A DNA stretch of 64,000 bases from positions 1 to 64,000 of the forward strand of contig NZ_KV804698.1 of NCBI RefSeq assembly GCF_001811425.1, given 5' to 3'. Shown piece by piece: positions 45,638 through 53,908 of the stretch. The notes beneath the pieces were generated by a model. That model had not been told where the DNA came from, made no database searches, and saw only the letters and a program-made list of their open reading frames with translations. Positions within the stretch are counted from its first letter, which is position 1, and every line of letters starts with the position of its first letter. This stretch comes from Peptoniphilus_A sp001811425. Lineage in GTDB: Bacteria; Bacillota; Clostridia; Tissierellales; Peptoniphilaceae. A program made the position numbers and the translations under genes.

Positions 45638-47077
45638 TCATTTATTTTGGTGGGAGATTTTTTTGAAGACTTCAGCGTATTTTGCGAAGAGCTTTTCTAA
45701 TTCCTTGACGCTATATTTTTTGCTGTAGGAGCTATTCATTATGTCCTTAAGGACAGCTTGAATCTTGTTGTGGATCTTTATGTCTGTAACTATGGATGTC
45801 TTTGTGCTTAGCTTGTCCCCTTCAATTTTTTTGAAGAACATATTGTTTTCGTTGATGAAGAAGTTAAATTTGTCCAAGCCCATGGACTTTAGGTATCTGT
45901 TGTCATTAATGATATAAAAGTTTATGTTCTCATTATTCTTCATGATTTCGATTATATTTTTTAGGTGGTCTTCTATTTCATTAGGACTTAGTTTTGCCCT
46001 AGTGGAGCAGTAGAGGATATTGCCAGTTTCTAAGTAGTTTAAGAGGCTAGTCCTTGTGGTCAAGAAATTTATCTTGGCATCAACAAAAAGTTCGTCCCAC
46101 AAAAGTTTTATGCCGGCAATTTCTTTTTTGTTTATTTCTTGATCCTGGTCAAGGGAAGCTTCTATTCTGTCAATGACTTTGTTGGGCAGCAAAAATTCAA
46201 AGCCGTAATTGGATAAGAATAAAAATTCGTTGTCGGAGTAAAAATATTTTCTGTAATTTGTCTCTGCCATCTCTTGGGCAGAGGATGTGACAATTATTTT
46301 GTTGAGACCGTCAAAGAAGTGGTCCATAAAGGAAGAAATTTCAAAGAGGGTGTCAAGTTCTCTTCCTGAAGTTAGGGTTGAGTAGTCCTCTCTTTCGGCG
46401 ATGATTATATACATCTCGCCCTTTATCAGTATAAAGTCGCAGTGAGTGTAGCTGCGCTCATAGAATTCTAAGTTTATGGAAGAATTATCTGTGATAATTT
46501 TTAAAAGATCTATTTTTTCTATGTCATCTTTTTTGCAAAGAAGGTGGAGGTTCACTTCTACATCTCTTGACACTTTTTTTATGGTCTGAATTAGTATGTC
46601 TGCATAGGGACTTGTGATGTCAAAGGTTGCCCAGATGTCAAGGTCTATGTTCTCCAAAATTAATTTTTCTAGGATTTCTTTTAAGTCGCTTTCCACGCTA
46701 GATGTCTTGAAGATGAAATTTGTGCCTTGTGGTCTTTCTTCTACTGCATCGGAATTTGTGTAGGCATAGGACTCGTTTAGGAGCTTATAGATTAAGACTT
46801 CCAACCCTTTTTCCGGTTCTTTTTTTAAGATTTCTGAATTTTTTAATTCAAAGCTAAGGAGAAAGTCTTTGGTCTTGTCCTCTTCTATGAGGGCCCTTGC
46901 AAATAGGGGCGCAAGTTTTCTATTTATGGTGTAAATATTTTTTGATGAGGGAATTTTTTTGCCAGAGTTCCACTTGCTTATGTAGGATATGTCATAGTCC
47001 AAGGCATAGGCAAGGGTGGAGAGCTTAGTATTTGTCATGTCTGTTAAAATTTTAAAAACTTGTCTGTATTGCCACAT
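45638..47077 (-). CDS. Unrecognised HTH protein with large C-terminal domain
   Basis: 479 residues. The first ~55 residues look like a helix-turn-helix (TKLSTLAYALDYDISYISKW, NSGKKIPSSKNI). The remaining ~420 residues match no family I can name: mixed alpha/beta with many short hydrophobic strands, no membrane helix and no obvious catalytic motif. A sensor or partner-binding role is possible. It is transcribed away from the lactate dehydrogenase operon across a 173-base gap, the usual arrangement of a local regulator, but also lies upstream of the minus-strand YfcC-iadA pair. Start supported by GGAAGGAG. Confidence 0.7.
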   Translation of the reverse strand: MWQYRQVFKILTDMTNTKLSTLAYALDYDISYISKWNSGKKIPSSKNIYTINRKLAPLFARALIEEDKTKDFLLSFELKNSEILKKEPEKGLEVLIYKLLNESYAYTNSDAVEERPQGTNFIFKTSSVESDLKEILEKLILENIDLDIWATFDITSPYADILIQTIKKVSRDVEVNLHLLCKKDDIEKIDLLKIITDNSSINLEFYERSYTHCDFILIKGEMYIIIAEREDYSTLTSGRELDTLFEISSFMDHFFDGLNKIIVTSSAQEMAETNYRKYFYSDNEFLFLSNYGFEFLLPNKVIDRIEASLDQDQEINKKEIAGIKLLWDELFVDAKINFLTTRTSLLNYLETGNILYCSTRAKLSPNEIEDHLKNIIEIMKNNENINFYIINDNRYLKSMGLDKFNFFINENNMFFKKIEGDKLSTKTSIVTDIKIHNKIQAVLKDIMNSSYSKKYSVKELEKLFAKYAEVFKKISHQNK

Positions 47078-47164
47078 ATTTTATCTCCTTCCTTAAAATT
47101 ATATATATATAGATTATATTTATTTGTTGAATAAAAGTCAAATAATGTCACTATGATTCAAGTT

Positions 47165-47210
47165 CTTGCAAGTGCCAATAAACCGTTTTTTTACAATAAG
47201 GTTATATAAT
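47165..47210 (+). promoter_or_regulatory. Candidate operator and -10 box of lactate operon
   Basis: The perfect palindrome CTTGCAAG (47165-47172) lies between the divergent HTH gene and the dehydrogenase; TATAAT at 47205-47210 is a good -10 with a poor -35. Operator function is a guess from position. Confidence 0.35.
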
Positions 47211-47250
47211 AAAAGCAAGAAGAATATTTTTAAAAAATTTGGAGGGAAAC

Positions 47251-48663
47251 ATGGCAAATTATAATTCTGTAACTGATAAGGTTATTGAGGACATTAAGGC
47301 TGCTGTTAGCGGCAAAGTATATGTTGGCGAAGAAATCAATATTGACTTCTTCCACGACGAAATGCCAATTTATGGCGAAGGACAACCGGACCTAGTTGTT
47401 GATGTTACTTCTGCAGAAGAAGTTTCAAAAATCGTAAAAATTTGTAACGAAAATAAAATTCCAGTATTGGCAAGAGGTGCTGGCACTGGTCTTACTGGCG
47501 CTGGAGTTTCAAGATTTGGCGGCGTAATGCTTAATATGCAATCAATGAATAAAATTCTTGCTTATGATGAAGAAAACATGGTTGTTAAAGTTGAGCCAGG
47601 GGTTCTACTAAACGACCTTGCTGAAGACTGCTTGACAAGAGGTTATATGTATCCACCTGATCCAGGCGAAAAGTTTGCAACTCTTGGGGGAAATGTTGCT
47701 ACTAATGCTGGTGGTATGAGAGCTGTTAAGTATGGCACTACAAGAAACTATGTGCGTTCAATGGAAGTTGTTCTTCCTACTGGTGAAATCACTCAATTTG
47801 GTGCAACTGTTTCTAAGACTTCAACTGGTTATTCTCTAAAGGACTTAATTATTGGTTCTGAAGGAACTCTAGGAATTATCACAGAACTTACTTTAAAAAT
47901 TATTCCTGCTCCAAAGGAAACTATTTCTCTAATCGTTCCTTATGAAGATCTTGACACTTGTATTTCAACTGTTCCACAACTTTTCAAGGCTCACTTAAAC
48001 CCACAAGCTATTGAATTTATGGAAAAAGAAATTGTTAATATGTCTGAAATTTATATTGGCAAGGCAACTTTCCCTAAGGAACTAGAAGGAATTGACATTG
48101 GCGCTTATCTTCTTATCACTTTTGACGGAAATGATGAAGATGAACTTAACGATATTATTGAAGAAGCTGCTGAAGTTCTTATGGAAGCTGGAGCAATTGA
48201 CATCTTAGTTGCTGACACTCCAAACAAGATTAAGGAAGCTTGGGCTGCAAGATCATCCTTCCTTGAAGCTATTGAATCACAAACTAAACTTCTTGACGAA
48301 TGTGACGTTGTTGTGCCAATTAACATGATTGCTAAGTATGTTCACTATGTAAACGAAAGAGCTAAGGACTTCCCATTTGAAGTTAAGTCTTTTGGTCACG
48401 CAGGCGATGGCAACTTACACATCTACACTTGCTCAAATGACATGGAAAAAGAAGAATTCTTGAAAGAAGTTGAAGTTTTCATGAAGGACATTTATGGAAA
48501 GGCTTATGAAATGGGCGGACAAATTTCTGGTGAACACGGAATTGGCTTTGGTAAGAAGGAATTCTTAAAGATGTTTGAAGGGGATGTAAATACTGAACTT
48601 ATGAGAGGAATTAAAAAGGTATTTGACCCTAACATGATTTTGAATCCAAACAAAGTTATTTAA
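47251..48663 (+). CDS. FAD-linked D-lactate dehydrogenase (GlcD/LctD type)
   Basis: 470 residues from ATG 47251 (GGAGGG upstream); an in-frame TTG at 47239 lies within the ribosome site. FAD_binding_4 fold with GAGTGLTGAGV and DPGEKFATLGGNVATNAGGM, then FAD-oxidase_C with HAGDGNLH and SGEHGIG, the metal/substrate region. In Acetobacterium woodii such a protein with EtfAB drives lactate oxidation with NAD by electron confurcation. Here EtfB and EtfA follow after one intervening acyl-CoA dehydrogenase, which supports lactate or another 2-hydroxyacid as substrate. Confidence 0.9.
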   Translation: MANYNSVTDKVIEDIKAAVSGKVYVGEEINIDFFHDEMPIYGEGQPDLVVDVTSAEEVSKIVKICNENKIPVLARGAGTGLTGAGVSRFGGVMLNMQSMNKILAYDEENMVVKVEPGVLLNDLAEDCLTRGYMYPPDPGEKFATLGGNVATNAGGMRAVKYGTTRNYVRSMEVVLPTGEITQFGATVSKTSTGYSLKDLIIGSEGTLGIITELTLKIIPAPKETISLIVPYEDLDTCISTVPQLFKAHLNPQAIEFMEKEIVNMSEIYIGKATFPKELEGIDIGAYLLITFDGNDEDELNDIIEEAAEVLMEAGAIDILVADTPNKIKEAWAARSSFLEAIESQTKLLDECDVVVPINMIAKYVHYVNERAKDFPFEVKSFGHAGDGNLHIYTCSNDMEKEEFLKEVEVFMKDIYGKAYEMGGQISGEHGIGFGKKEFLKMFEGDVNTELMRGIKKVFDPNMILNPNKVI

Positions 48664-48685
48664 TTAAGAGAAAAAGGGGATAAAG

Positions 48686-49822
48686 ATGGCATATTTAATT
48701 TCTGAAGAAGCAAAGGACTTGCTTTTAGATGTTAGAAACTTCTGCGAAAAGGAAGTTGTTGAAGTTTGTAAGGAAGCAGACAGAAGTGGCGAATGGCCAG
48801 AAGACTTATACGAAATGGCAAAGGAACAAGGATATTTTGCCCTTGAAGTGCCAGAAGAATTAGGTGGGCCTGGTCTTTCAAGAGTGGATATAGCCGCTCT
48901 ATTTGAAGAAATGGCAAAGGCTGACGCTGGTTTTGCCACTACTATTTCTGCATCAGGACTTGGCATGAAGCCAGTTCTTATTGCAGGAAGCGAAGAGCAA
49001 AAAAATTATATTGCTGACATAGCTATGGAAGGCGGACTTGGTGCCTTCTGTCTTACTGAACCAGGTGCTGGTTCTGATGCAAGCTCAGGAACTACTACTG
49101 CTGTAAAAGATGGCGACGAATATGTGATTAACGGAAGAAAGTGCTTCATCACTAATGGTGCTGTTGCATCTTATTATTGTATTACTGCCTCAACTGATAA
49201 ATCTAAGGGAGTAAAGGGACTTTCTATGTTCTTAGTGCCAGCAGGAACTCCTGGTCTAAGCTCAGGCAAGGAAGAAGACAAGATGGGAATTAGAACTTCT
49301 AATACAACTGATGTTGTCCTTGAAGATTGCAGAATTCCTGCATCAAATCTTATTGGCGAAGAAGGCAAGGGCTTTTCTATTGCCATGAAGACTCTTGACC
49401 AAGCTAGGGCTTGGATGGGTTGTATAGCTGTTGGTATCGCTCAAAGAGGAATTGACGAAGCTAAAAAATATACAGATGAAAGAATCCAATTTGGCAAAGC
49501 TATTAATGCAAATCAAGCTATTCAATTTAAACTAGCTGATATGGACATTCAAACAGAAGTTGCAAGACAAATGGTTGCCAATGCACTTACAAGAATGGAC
49601 ATGGGCCTAAGCTACAATAGAGAGTCTGCAATTGCAAAATGCTTTGCATCTGATATAGCTATGAGAGTGGCAGAAGATGCCATTCAATTATTTGGCGGTT
49701 ATGGCTATAGCAGAGAATATCCTGTTGAAAAACTTTTAAGAGATGCAAAGATCTTCCAAATTTTTGAAGGTACTAACGAAATTTTGAGAATTGTTGTTGC
49801 TAATAATTTATTGAGAGGTTAA
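48686..49822 (+). CDS. Acyl-CoA dehydrogenase (butyryl-CoA type)
   Basis: 378 residues, the normal length. FAD-binding CLTEPGAGSDASS and KCFITNG, then the C-terminal helical domain with FGKAINANQAIQFKLADM, LFGGYGYSREYPVEKLLRD and the catalytic-base segment IFEGTNEI. Such enzymes oxidise or, with bifurcating ETF in anaerobes, reduce short-chain acyl/enoyl-CoA. Location between lactate dehydrogenase and EtfBA allows butyryl-CoA dehydrogenase or an acryloyl-CoA reductase-like role. EtfB starts 2 bases after its stop. Confidence 0.93.
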   Translation: MAYLISEEAKDLLLDVRNFCEKEVVEVCKEADRSGEWPEDLYEMAKEQGYFALEVPEELGGPGLSRVDIAALFEEMAKADAGFATTISASGLGMKPVLIAGSEEQKNYIADIAMEGGLGAFCLTEPGAGSDASSGTTTAVKDGDEYVINGRKCFITNGAVASYYCITASTDKSKGVKGLSMFLVPAGTPGLSSGKEEDKMGIRTSNTTDVVLEDCRIPASNLIGEEGKGFSIAMKTLDQARAWMGCIAVGIAQRGIDEAKKYTDERIQFGKAINANQAIQFKLADMDIQTEVARQMVANALTRMDMGLSYNRESAIAKCFASDIAMRVAEDAIQLFGGYGYSREYPVEKLLRDAKIFQIFEGTNEILRIVVANNLLRG

Positions 49823-49824
49823 GA

Positions 49825-50592
49825 ATGAATATTTTAGTATGTATAAAAGAAGTGCCTGATGATTCAGTTGCAGTTTCTGTCCAAGGGGACAGAGCTGCAA
49901 TAGATTCCATCACACCTGTTGTTAATGCCTTTGACACTTATTCCCTAGAAATGGCTGTAAGGTTAAAGGAAGAAGTTGAAGGACAAGTAACTGTTCTTTC
50001 TATTGGCGGTGAAGATGTTAAAAATTCACTTAAAAACTGTCTAGCTGTTGGAGCTGACAAGGCTTACTTAGTAAAGCGTGATGATTATAGAAGTCTTGAC
50101 GCAAAAATGATTACAGAAATTCTTATGGGAGCAAAGGCGAAATTGGAAGAAGAACTTGGCAAATTTGACCTTGTATGCTTTGGTAAAGAAACAACTGATG
50201 CTGAAGGCTCACAAGTTGGAGTTTATTTTGCCAATAAATCTGATCTTGGCGTTGTCACATCTGTTATCGAAATGAAATTAGATGGGGACAAGCTAATCAC
50301 TAAGCAAGAAATTGACGGTGGCTATAGAGAAGTTGAAACAAAAACTCCATGCGTTGTAACTATTGCTAAGCCAGATTATGAACCAAGATACCCTACTATA
50401 AAATCAAAAATGGCTGCAAGAAGACAAAAGATTGAAGACTTTGAAGTTACTTGTGACTCTTCTTTAACTCTTGAAGAGATTAAGGACTTTGAACCTAAGA
50501 AGAGGGAAGCTGGAGTTAAGATTCAAGAAGAAGAGCCAGAAGATAGCGTAGCAAAGGCTATTGCAATCATGAAGGAACAAAAGGTTTTATAG
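49825..50592 (+). CDS. etfB: Electron transfer flavoprotein beta subunit 1
   Basis: 255 residues. Standard EtfB: MNILVCIKEVPDDS start, VNAFDTYSLEMAVRLKE, the nucleotide-site stretch CFGKETTDAEGSQVG and PCVVTIAKPDYEPRYPT. It binds a nucleotide (AMP, or FAD in bifurcating types) and passes electrons between dehydrogenases and EtfA. Co-transcribed with EtfA 9 bases downstream and with two dehydrogenases upstream. Confidence 0.95.
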   Translation: MNILVCIKEVPDDSVAVSVQGDRAAIDSITPVVNAFDTYSLEMAVRLKEEVEGQVTVLSIGGEDVKNSLKNCLAVGADKAYLVKRDDYRSLDAKMITEILMGAKAKLEEELGKFDLVCFGKETTDAEGSQVGVYFANKSDLGVVTSVIEMKLDGDKLITKQEIDGGYREVETKTPCVVTIAKPDYEPRYPTIKSKMAARRQKIEDFEVTCDSSLTLEEIKDFEPKKREAGVKIQEEEPEDSVAKAIAIMKEQKVL

Positions 50593-50601
50593 GAGGAAAA
50601 G

Positions 50602-51573
50602 ATGAAAAATATATTAACTTATATAGAAATTAAAGAGGATGCTCCTATTAAACTTTCTTTAGAAGCTCTTTCTAAGGCAAGTGAAATTGCAGTTGAAAAG
50701 GGAACTAAATCTCTTGCTTTAATTACAGAAGAATTAAAAGATGATGAATTAAATAAATTAAGAGGAGCAGGAGCAGAAGACATTATAGTGGTAAAAAGAG
50801 ATGCCTACAATATGGAAGACTTCTCAAATATTATTGTTGAAGTGGCTAAAAAATATGACTGTGAAGACATCTTTATTCCAGGTACACTTGACGGCAAGGA
50901 CTTGGCTCCAAATGTTGCTGCCACACTTGACACAGTTTCTCTTACAAATGTAATGGAAATTAAATTTGAAGGAGAAGATATAATCTTTGTTACTCCTTCT
51001 TATGGTGCAACTGTTTTAACTGAATCAAAGCTAAACAAGGCTCCAAGAATTATCACAGTGAGAGCAGGATCCTTTGACAAGAGAGAGGACCTAAATGGCG
51101 CAGGAAATCTTGTAGAAGAAAACATTGATGAAGTGAAGGACATAAAATCAATCATAAGAGATGTGGTAATGGCAGCAGGTGCTGAAATAAATCTTGAAGA
51201 TGCACCTATCATTGTAACTTGTGGTAGAGGGGCATCATCTGATGAAATTTTCCCACTTGTGAAGGAACTTGCTGATGCTTTTGGTGCTCCAATCTCAGGA
51301 ACAAGACCTGTAATTGATGATGGAGTTCTACCTAAGGCTTCACAAATTGGTCAATCTGGTAAAATTGTTTCTCCAGCCCTATACATTGGCTGTGGAGTTT
51401 CTGGCGCAGTGCAACACATTTCTGGCATGGAAAACTCTGGATTTATCCTAGCAATAAATAAGGATGAAGACGCTCCTATATTTAAGCTAGCTGATGTGGG
51501 AATAGTTGGAGATTGTAAAGTTATTCTTCCACTACTTATTGAAGAAGTGAAAAAAATTAAAGAAAACGCATAG
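50602..51573 (+). CDS. etfA: Electron transfer flavoprotein alpha subunit 1
   Basis: 323 residues. The C-terminal FAD domain shows GTRPVIDDGVLPKASQIGQS, YIGCGVSGAVQHISGM and ILAINKDEDAPIF, all canonical for EtfA. No N-terminal ferredoxin domain is present, unlike LctC of A. woodii. Partner of the preceding EtfB. GGAGG precedes the start. Confidence 0.95.
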   Translation: MKNILTYIEIKEDAPIKLSLEALSKASEIAVEKGTKSLALITEELKDDELNKLRGAGAEDIIVVKRDAYNMEDFSNIIVEVAKKYDCEDIFIPGTLDGKDLAPNVAATLDTVSLTNVMEIKFEGEDIIFVTPSYGATVLTESKLNKAPRIITVRAGSFDKREDLNGAGNLVEENIDEVKDIKSIIRDVVMAAGAEINLEDAPIIVTCGRGASSDEIFPLVKELADAFGAPISGTRPVIDDGVLPKASQIGQSGKIVSPALYIGCGVSGAVQHISGMENSGFILAINKDEDAPIFKLADVGIVGDCKVILPLLIEEVKKIKENA

Positions 51574-51580
51574 GTGACTT

Positions 51581-51931
51581 ATGAACTATTTAAAGGAATT
51601 TGTAATATTATGTGTCTGCTTAATGCTTGGAGTAGTGACTAGACACCTTATAAATTTCCCAATACCTGAAGCTGTATATGGTATGATTTATCTCTTCATA
51701 GCCTTTGCAGTTGGAATAATAAAACCCGACGATGTTAAAAAGACTTCCAATGGAATTTTACAAAATTTGGCGATTTTGTTTGTGCCAGCAGGCGTTGGCA
51801 TTATAAATTCCTATGACGAGATAAGGGGAAAGGCTGGCCTACTCGTGGTTTTAGTAGTCCTTGGCACAGCTATAACAATGGGACTCACTGGTAAAATTAT
51901 AGAAATTTTACAAAGGAGGAAAGATGTTTAG
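51581..51931 (+). CDS. lrgA: LrgA/CidA-family membrane protein
   Basis: 116 residues with four helices; PIPEAVYGMIYLF and NGILQNLAILFVPAGVGI are characteristic of CidA/LrgA. First described as holin-like; homologues paired with LrgB (PftAB of Bacillus subtilis) act as a pyruvate facilitator. It begins 7 bases after etfA in the lactate operon, which supports a transport role for lactate or pyruvate here. Overlaps lrgB by 8 bases. Confidence 0.92.
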   Translation: MNYLKEFVILCVCLMLGVVTRHLINFPIPEAVYGMIYLFIAFAVGIIKPDDVKKTSNGILQNLAILFVPAGVGIINSYDEIRGKAGLLVVLVVLGTAITMGLTGKIIEILQRRKDV

Positions 51932-52616
51932 TAACAAATACTTTGGAATCATTTTGACTTTTGCAACTTTTGAAATAGGAAAGATGATAAACAAAAAATT
52001 AAAAACTCCTTTGGCTAATCCTCTACTAATATCCATTGCCCTATGTATCTTATTTTTAAAGGTGACAGGAATACCCTACGAAGATTATAAGCAGGGTGGA
52101 GACTTTATAATGTTCTTCATCGCTCCTGCCACAGTAGCAATGGTTGTTGATTTGTACGAAAATTTGCCCGAATTAAAGAAAAATTTAATCCCTATTCTTT
52201 CAGGAACGGTACTTGGCTCTGTAATTGCAATGTTATTTGTGGTCTTTGTCTTCCACATGGCTGGCTTTGACAAAAACATAGTTGTGTCTGCAACGCCACA
52301 ATCAATTACAACTGCAATTGCAATTTCTCTTTCTGAAGAGTATGGCGGCGCCTCTGCCATTACTGCAGTGCTTGTAGTAATAAGAGGGGTGACTGGTGCA
52401 GTTATTGCTCCAATGATCATAAAGCTCTTTAGGATAAAGGATCCAACAGCACAAGGTGTTGCAATTGGTACATCTTCTCACGCAGTTGGAACATCTGAAG
52501 CGAGAAAGCTTGGCGAGATCCAAGGTGCCATGAGTGGACTTTCAATTGCAGTGGCAGGTCTTGTGACTGTAATCCTAATGCCTCTTGCAATGAAAGTTAT
52601 AGAAAGCTTATTTTAA
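51924..52616 (+). CDS. lrgB: LrgB/CidB-family membrane protein
   Basis: 230 residues with many helices. SATPQSITTAIAISLSEEYG and GTSSHAVGTSEARKLGEIQG are LrgB signatures. Together with LrgA it should form the membrane complex; GGAGG precedes the start. Last gene of the lactate operon, followed by a terminator. Confidence 0.93.
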   Translation: MFSNKYFGIILTFATFEIGKMINKKLKTPLANPLLISIALCILFLKVTGIPYEDYKQGGDFIMFFIAPATVAMVVDLYENLPELKKNLIPILSGTVLGSVIAMLFVVFVFHMAGFDKNIVVSATPQSITTAIAISLSEEYGGASAITAVLVVIRGVTGAVIAPMIIKLFRIKDPTAQGVAIGTSSHAVGTSEARKLGEIQGAMSGLSIAVAGLVTVILMPLAMKVIESLF

Positions 52617-52648
52617 GGCGAATGTTGTTTTGAACTAAATAAATTTAT

Positions 52649-52687
52649 TAGACCTATTGTCTCCCTCAATAGGTCTATATTTTTTTG
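52649..52687 (+). terminator. Terminator of the lactate operon
   Basis: TAGACCTATTG pairs with CAATAGGTCTA (11 bp, 7-base loop), followed by a T-rich tail. Confidence 0.88.
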
Positions 52688-52699
52688 TTTTTCTTATTT

Positions 52700-52815
52700 C
52701 AAGTAATCCGACTCACTCGACAATGCTCCCTATTCGGTCGCATCGTCTTCCTTCGCTGGATAAGATTTTTCATCAGCTCATGCATCGCTAAGGCTCGCAT
52801 TCGCTGTGAAAACCT
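52700..52815. other. GC-richer non-coding island between convergent operons
   Basis: About 115 bases visibly richer in G and C than the surroundings, with recurring CG-containing words (TTCGCTG, CATCGC, CTCGCATTCGCTG). No credible gene. It may be a fragment of a repeat element or of a transferred sequence. Confidence 0.4.
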
Positions 52816-52816
52816 G

Positions 52817-52843
52817 AAAAAACCGAGACTTGTCTCGGTTTTT
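52817..52843. terminator. Bidirectional terminator
   Basis: AACCGAGAC pairs with GTCTCGGTT with only a 2-base gap, flanked by an A run and a T run. Confidence 0.7.
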
Positions 52844-52854
52844 CTTATCATTAA

Positions 52855-52892
52855 AAAAGCTTGGTGAGAGTAAAATTTCACCAAGCTTTTTA
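52855..52892 (-). terminator. Terminator of the second ETF operon
   Basis: AGCTTGGTGA pairs with TCACCAAGCT; on the minus strand a T run follows. It lies 13 bases past the etfA stop. Confidence 0.85.
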
Positions 52893-52904
52893 AGTTAAAT
52901 TATT

Positions 52905-53900
52905 TTATTTTCTATTTTTTATTTCTTCTATTAAGTCTGGAACTATATTAAATAAATCGTCAACTATTCCGTAGGATGCTGTGTTAAATATTGCTGCATC
53001 TGGGTCATTGTTGATGGCAATAATTGTTGCAGAATTTTCCATGCCCTTTGTGTGTTGGATGGCTCCAGAAATTCCAAGGGCAATGTAGAGGTCTGGTTTT
53101 ACTTGGACGCCAGTTACACCGACTTGTAGGTCCTTGTCGCACCAGCCAAGGTCTGTTACAGCTTTAGTTGCTCCAACAGCACCGCCAAGGGCGTCTGCAA
53201 GTTCTTCTACTAGGTGCCAGTTTTCTGGGCCGCCAAGTCCTCTGCCGCCAGATACAACTACCTTTGAATTAAGAAGTTTGTCAAGAAGTGGATTGATGTC
53301 AGCTTTTTCAAAATCAATGAATTTTGTCTTAACATCTTCTTCACTTAGTCCAGCTTCTTCTTTTATTATTTCAACTTCTCTTTTTTCGTCGCGAGGAGCT
53401 TCTACAAAAGAGCCTCTTCCAATAGTTGCCATCATTGTTTCAGATAAAATTCTTACATCGCAGAATAATTTTCCATCAAAGGAAGGTCTAATCCACTTGA
53501 TGTCAGCCTTATCTTCTGTTAGTTCAACAGCAGAGCAATCGGCAACAAGTCCAACATGTCTTCTTGCTGAAACTCTTCCTGCCAAGTCACGACCATTGTG
53601 GCTTGCTGGCAGCATGACAATTGCTGGATCATATTTATCCATTAGGGCTTCCAAAACTTTTGCATAGGCAAGTGTATTGTAATTTTCTAAAAGTTCGTCA
53701 TCTACTTGGATTACCTTGTCGGCACCGTAGTAGCCAGATTCCTTTGCAAGCTCGTCATTTTTGTAACCAATTTCAATAGCTACAAGTTCTTTATTTAATT
53801 CATCAGAAAGTTCTCTTGCCTTTGACATAGTTTCTTTAGTAATAAGTGAAAGTGAACCTTCTGAAGCTTCGTTTACTACCCAAATATTTCCTTTTTTCAT
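52905..53900 (-). CDS. etfA: Electron transfer flavoprotein alpha subunit 2
   Basis: 331 residues. FAD-domain signatures VVSGGRGLGGPENWHLVEEL, GATKAVTDLGWCDKDLQVG, YIALGISGAIQHTKGM and IIAINNDPDAAIF. It differs clearly from EtfA 1 in this window (TDLGWCDKDLQVG in place of IDDGVLPKASQIG), so the two pairs are not a recent duplication. It follows its EtfB by 8 bases. No dehydrogenase gene is adjacent, so its redox partner is elsewhere, for example butyryl-CoA dehydrogenase. Confidence 0.94.
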   Translation of the reverse strand: MKKGNIWVVNEASEGSLSLITKETMSKARELSDELNKELVAIEIGYKNDELAKESGYYGADKVIQVDDELLENYNTLAYAKVLEALMDKYDPAIVMLPASHNGRDLAGRVSARRHVGLVADCSAVELTEDKADIKWIRPSFDGKLFCDVRILSETMMATIGRGSFVEAPRDEKREVEIIKEEAGLSEEDVKTKFIDFEKADINPLLDKLLNSKVVVSGGRGLGGPENWHLVEELADALGGAVGATKAVTDLGWCDKDLQVGVTGVQVKPDLYIALGISGAIQHTKGMENSATIIAINNDPDAAIFNTASYGIVDDLFNIVPDLIEEIKNRK

Positions 53901-53908
53901 TTTATCAC

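Noticed and set aside
51581..52616. LrgAB as a holin/antiholin lysis module
   Set aside because: Operon membership with lactate and ETF genes and the known pyruvate role of homologues favour transport; a lysis role is not excluded but is not supported by context.
52699..52884. 61-codon minus-strand ORF in the GC-rich island
   Set aside because: It runs through two terminator hairpins, lacks a convincing ribosome site and has no recognisable fold.
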